The notes beneath the pieces are model-generated. The model made no database searches. It was not told where the DNA came from and saw only the letters and a list, made by a program, of their open reading frames with translations. A stretch of DNA of 18,162 nt, from NCBI GenBank assembly GCA_041750975.1, contig JBGSYN010000039.1:1-18162 (forward strand), read 5' to 3'. The position numbers and the translations under genes were made by a program. The stretch is from JBGSYN01 sp041750975 (GTDB lineage Bacteria; Pseudomonadota; Alphaproteobacteria; Geminicoccales; Geminicoccaceae). Shown piece after piece: positions 15,736-18,162 of this stretch (positions are counted from its first letter, which is position 1; each line of letters begins with the position of its first letter).

Positions 15736-17601
15736 TCAGCCCGCCTTGTGCCAGGGGAAGAAGGCGTTCTTGACCTCGGCCAGTCGCGGCCCCAGCGTTG
15801 GAATGTGCCGCAAAAGAACCGTGTTCAAGGAGTTGTCCGCAATCCAGTCGAGGCCGACCTGCGTGTAGGTTTCCGCGTTGTAATCGGAGGTATAGAAGCG
15901 GTCGCTCTTGAGCCGCCTCGAGGCCATGACGATGAAGATTCGAAAGGCGGTATCGGAAAATCCGAAGCCTTCCGGATCCTTTTCGGCGAGTGTGCCGATC
16001 AGGAGATCGACTTTTTCGACCTTGCCGTAAATGGCCTCGAGCTCGGCCGCAAGGTCGGCCCGATCGGCGCCGACGAGTTCCGTGAAGGTCTTCGGCACGC
16101 TCATTCGGAGCTGCCGGCGGAATTCGCAATAACGCGGAACTCCGCGTTCCCGGTCGCGCAGGATATCGATGGTCGCGACGTCCACGGTACGGCTCGACGG
16201 CACCTGCTTTCGCAGGGTCTGCAGATGCTTCGGAAAGTTGTTGAGCACGAGTGCTCCCGGATGTTCGGTCCCCATCGAATAGAAGACGTCCGCGAGATCC
16301 GCATTCTCATAGATGTGGTGGGTGCCTTGGCCCGAAATCTCCAGAAGATTGCGATGCTCGATGTGCGTGTTGTCGACGTGCCGGCGCAGGTCGAACTCAT
16401 CCGGCAGCAGCGAGTGCATGCGATAGACCGCAACGAACTCCTCGGTGATCGAGTAGTCGGCGCTGTGATGGTCGGTGTCGCTTTCGATGATCCCGCTCGC
16501 CACCTCGGTGCGGCCGATCCGGCCGTAGCCCCGAATGAATTCCTCGCCTAGCACGCCCCACCATTGCCCGCGCATCCCGAAGCGGAGGGTCGGCGTGTTG
16601 AGCAGGGCGGGGGTCCACTCGACGGTGTGGATCTTGGCGAGGAGGGCGGCAATGATCAGTCTTGCCTTCTGGAACAGCCACTCGCCATTTTTGTCCGGAT
16701 ATTCAGTCTTCAGGTGGTCGCAAATGGCGTTGTGCTCGCGGGCAAAGAGCGTGTGGAGGATGGAGATGCCGGCCCACCAATTGCCATTGACGCCCGCCAG
16801 TTCGACCTGGCCGTCGCGCAGATTCTCGCCGGCGATGGTTTCCAGAGGCAGATGACCGTTCTCGAGATGGATCTTGCCGTCCGCTGCCGGGGTTTCTTGG
16901 TGCGGGCCCGAACGGATCCGGTCGATCCGCTGCTGCGAGCTGCCATAAATCTGCGAGGCGTCCCACCAATGGCTCTCGGTATTGCGAAAAGTCGCGGGCT
17001 TGCCCTCATCCGCGGGACCGGTCTCCGGATTGGGTGTGGTCTTGCGAACCTCGAGCGGTCTCTCGTGCCAGTCATCATCCTCCGCCAATGGAACTTTGAA
17101 TGGCCGCCGCTCCTCCTCGGAAAAGTCGGGGTCGTCGGGACGAACCCCACCTTCATGACTGAACCAGTCATGGACCATGAATTGAAGCCAGCCGGCGGCC
17201 AGCACATTGAGATGAGGGACGGGTGTGAAGCTGTGGCGAGTGAGCAATTTCCGGCTGATCAGCCTTGGATTGGGATCGAGGATCGCCTCGTCGTTTTCGC
17301 GATATGTCAGGGCGATCGGCACGTTGCGGCCGAAACGCGTGCCGGCCCGACCCATGGTCGGCTTGCTGAGATCGTTGAAGCTGCCGTCCGGCGTGCGATT
17401 GCGGCGAAAATCGAAACCGCGGGGATCGGGCGGTTCGGGTTTCGCCCGCTCGGTGCCGTGCAGATTATACGCACGCAGATCAGCGCGCAGCGCCACGAGA
17501 TTGGCCACTGCCAACGGGAACGGCAGCGAATGCCAGACGCGAACTCGATTGAGCGCACGGAACATCGCCGAAAACGAGCGATTGAGTATATTTCTGCTCA
17601 C
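15736..17601 (-). CDS. fatty-acid alpha-dioxygenase-like haem peroxidase
   Basis: 621 residues from the GTG at 17601, chosen because AGGGGGAGA lies 9 nt upstream and the length then equals that of plant alpha-DOX; the frame is open further to 17790 but that part is very basic and lacks a ribosome site. Animal-type haem peroxidase superfamily (PF03098), alpha-DOX branch: FNV-like LNVLAAGWLQFMVHDW with distal H144, SHWWDASQIYGS, NWWAGISILHTLFAREHNAICD, KIHTVEWTPALL with H325 and T330 spaced as in the plant carboxylate site, VYRMHSLLPD with radical Y393 and proximal H396, and SDRFYTSDYN with R568. The enzymes add O2 at C2 of fatty acids via a tyrosyl radical. No signal peptide. First gene of a six-gene operon. 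Substrate and regiochemistry are inferred. Confidence 0.88.
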   Translation of the reverse strand: MSRNILNRSFSAMFRALNRVRVWHSLPFPLAVANLVALRADLRAYNLHGTERAKPEPPDPRGFDFRRNRTPDGSFNDLSKPTMGRAGTRFGRNVPIALTYRENDEAILDPNPRLISRKLLTRHSFTPVPHLNVLAAGWLQFMVHDWFSHEGGVRPDDPDFSEEERRPFKVPLAEDDDWHERPLEVRKTTPNPETGPADEGKPATFRNTESHWWDASQIYGSSQQRIDRIRSGPHQETPAADGKIHLENGHLPLETIAGENLRDGQVELAGVNGNWWAGISILHTLFAREHNAICDHLKTEYPDKNGEWLFQKARLIIAALLAKIHTVEWTPALLNTPTLRFGMRGQWWGVLGEEFIRGYGRIGRTEVASGIIESDTDHHSADYSITEEFVAVYRMHSLLPDEFDLRRHVDNTHIEHRNLLEISGQGTHHIYENADLADVFYSMGTEHPGALVLNNFPKHLQTLRKQVPSSRTVDVATIDILRDRERGVPRYCEFRRQLRMSVPKTFTELVGADRADLAAELEAIYGKVEKVDLLIGTLAEKDPEGFGFSDTAFRIFIVMASRRLKSDRFYTSDYNAETYTQVGLDWIADNSLNTVLLRHIPTLGPRLAEVKNAFFPWHKAG

Positions 17602-17610
17602 GTTTGGCTT

Positions 17611-17620
17611 TCTCCCCCTG
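17611..17620 (-). promoter_or_regulatory. strong ribosome-binding site fixing the GTG start of the alpha-dioxygenase gene
   Basis: Minus-strand CAGGGGGAGA lies just upstream of GTG 17601. No comparable site precedes the ATG at 17790 or the internal ATG at about 17565, so this decides the start. A TATAAG sequence (17641-17646, minus) could be a -10 for the operon, leaving a leader of about 33 nt, but I find no matching -35. Confidence 0.65.
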
Positions 17621-17847
17621 AGATCGGCCGTTGCATTCCGCTTATAGGAACGCCGCAACCTCACCGCCGTGACTTTAGCCACAACAAAGCGCACGAACCA
17701 CCACCTTGGCCAGTTTTTTCTAAATTTTTGGCGTGCAAAAAATACTTTGTGCGGAGCCTCCACGAGACCGAGGAGACCGAGCGCTGGCACGCGATTTGCT
17801 CCGAAGATCTTGGTTGATTATGAGGCCCACTTGGGTAGTCCAGCGAC

Positions 17848-17877
17848 TTGAGTCTGTGCAGCGGATGCCTGTATTAC
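17848..17877 (+). promoter_or_regulatory. candidate promoter for the 2OG/Fe(II) oxygenase gene
   Basis: TTGAGT (17848-17853) and TATTAC (17872-17877) with an 18 nt spacer, giving a start near 17884 and a leader of about 20 nt containing the ribosome site. The 304 bp between this gene and the divergent alpha-dioxygenase also holds an AT-rich block (about 17710-17755) with T and A tracts, where regulation of both transcripts may be set. No clear operator palindrome. Confidence 0.4.
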
Positions 17878-17905
17878 GATCATCCAATCAAGGCGGGAGA
17901 GAAGC

Positions 17906-18162
17906 ATGCCGACCGCGCCGATTGCCGAGATTGACATCGAGCCCTTCATAAGCGGTGAGGAGACCGGGCGGAGGGGCGTGGCGCGCGAGTTCGGCGATGC
18001 GTTCGAGAATATCGGCTTCGCGATCATCGTCGGCCACGGCATCCCGGAAAACCTGATCCAGGACACCTACGACGCCGTGAATGAGTTCTTTAGCCTGCCG
18101 TTTGCCAAAAAGCATGAATTTACGCCGCCGGAACAGGCCAAAGGCCGTGGCTATCTGCCGAT
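17906..18162 (+). CDS. isopenicillin N synthase family 2OG/Fe(II) oxygenase, N-terminal part
   Basis: 85 codons are visible before the right edge. GGGAGAGAAG directly precedes the ATG. The peptide begins MPTAPIAEIDIEPFISG and continues GVAREFGDAFENIGFAIIVGHGIPENL, the standard DIOX_N domain of isopenicillin N synthase-like non-haem iron oxygenases (PxIDxxxF, GF..V.GHGI), then FFSLPFAKKHEF. The iron ligands HxD...H lie beyond the window, so activity cannot be judged. Members hydroxylate, desaturate or cyclise small molecules. Divergent transcription from the alpha-dioxygenase operon with a shared upstream region suggests a linked role, but that is positional inference. Confidence 0.85.
   Translation, partial: MPTAPIAEIDIEPFISGEETGRRGVAREFGDAFENIGFAIIVGHGIPENLIQDTYDAVNEFFSLPFAKKHEFTPPEQAKGRGYLP

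Noticed and set aside
14560..16551. A 663-codon open frame on the plus strand
   Set aside because: Antisense to the OYE, P450-like and alpha-dioxygenase genes, with no recognisable domain and no ribosome site.
17602..17790. N-terminal extension of the alpha-dioxygenase to an ATG at 17790
   Set aside because: The extension is highly basic and AT-rich at DNA level, lacks a ribosome site, and would exceed the family length; a strong site precedes GTG 17601.

Overview
The window is GC-rich, tightly packed bacterial DNA. Protein flavour, GTG starts mixed with ATG, and overall composition suggest a free-living proteobacterium, most likely an alphaproteobacterium; no rRNA, tRNA or housekeeping marker fixes this further.

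Left part (1-3219) is accessory DNA: the possible first codons of a transposase leaving the left edge, a visibly AT-richer OLD-like AAA ATPase whose TOPRIM domain is cut short and whose ORF sits between two inverted copies of an imperfect 21-22 bp repeat, a HEAT-repeat gene broken by one in-frame TAA, and a gene-poor stretch carrying six direct copies of a short motif (consensus TTTTACACGAACGAATTC) separated by unique spacers. Next come a YjbR/MmcQ gene and, divergently, a divergent ribose-phosphate pyrophosphokinase.

Middle part (4793-10018) holds a minus-strand pair, an SGNH hydrolase followed by a GMC flavoprotein fused to a DUF1080 domain (plausibly a sugar 3-oxidation plus keto-glycoside cleavage fusion), and a divergent plus-strand gene for a trypsin-like protease without signal peptide. 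The 148 bp between the divergent starts contain a perfect 12 bp palindrome.

Right part (10023-17601, minus) is the most striking: a six-gene operon with gaps of 3, 3, 3, 8 and 17 nt. In order of transcription it encodes a plant-type fatty-acid alpha-dioxygenase homologue, a compact protein with a P450/CYP74-like C-terminal cysteine segment, an Old Yellow Enzyme with a 4Fe-4S cysteine set and an aromatic insertion, two membrane-anchored di-haem cytochromes c of the RoxA / fatty-acid-dioxygenase kind, and a four-helix membrane protein. I infer a bacterial oxylipin pathway: oxygenation of a fatty acid, rearrangement of the hydroperoxide, enone reduction, and further oxidation at the membrane. 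Divergent from it starts an isopenicillin-N-synthase-like 2-oxoglutarate/Fe(II) oxygenase that runs off the right edge. Family assignments of the dioxygenase, OYE, cytochromes, GMC, SGNH, protease and Prs rest on visible motifs; the P450-like call and the pathway are inference.
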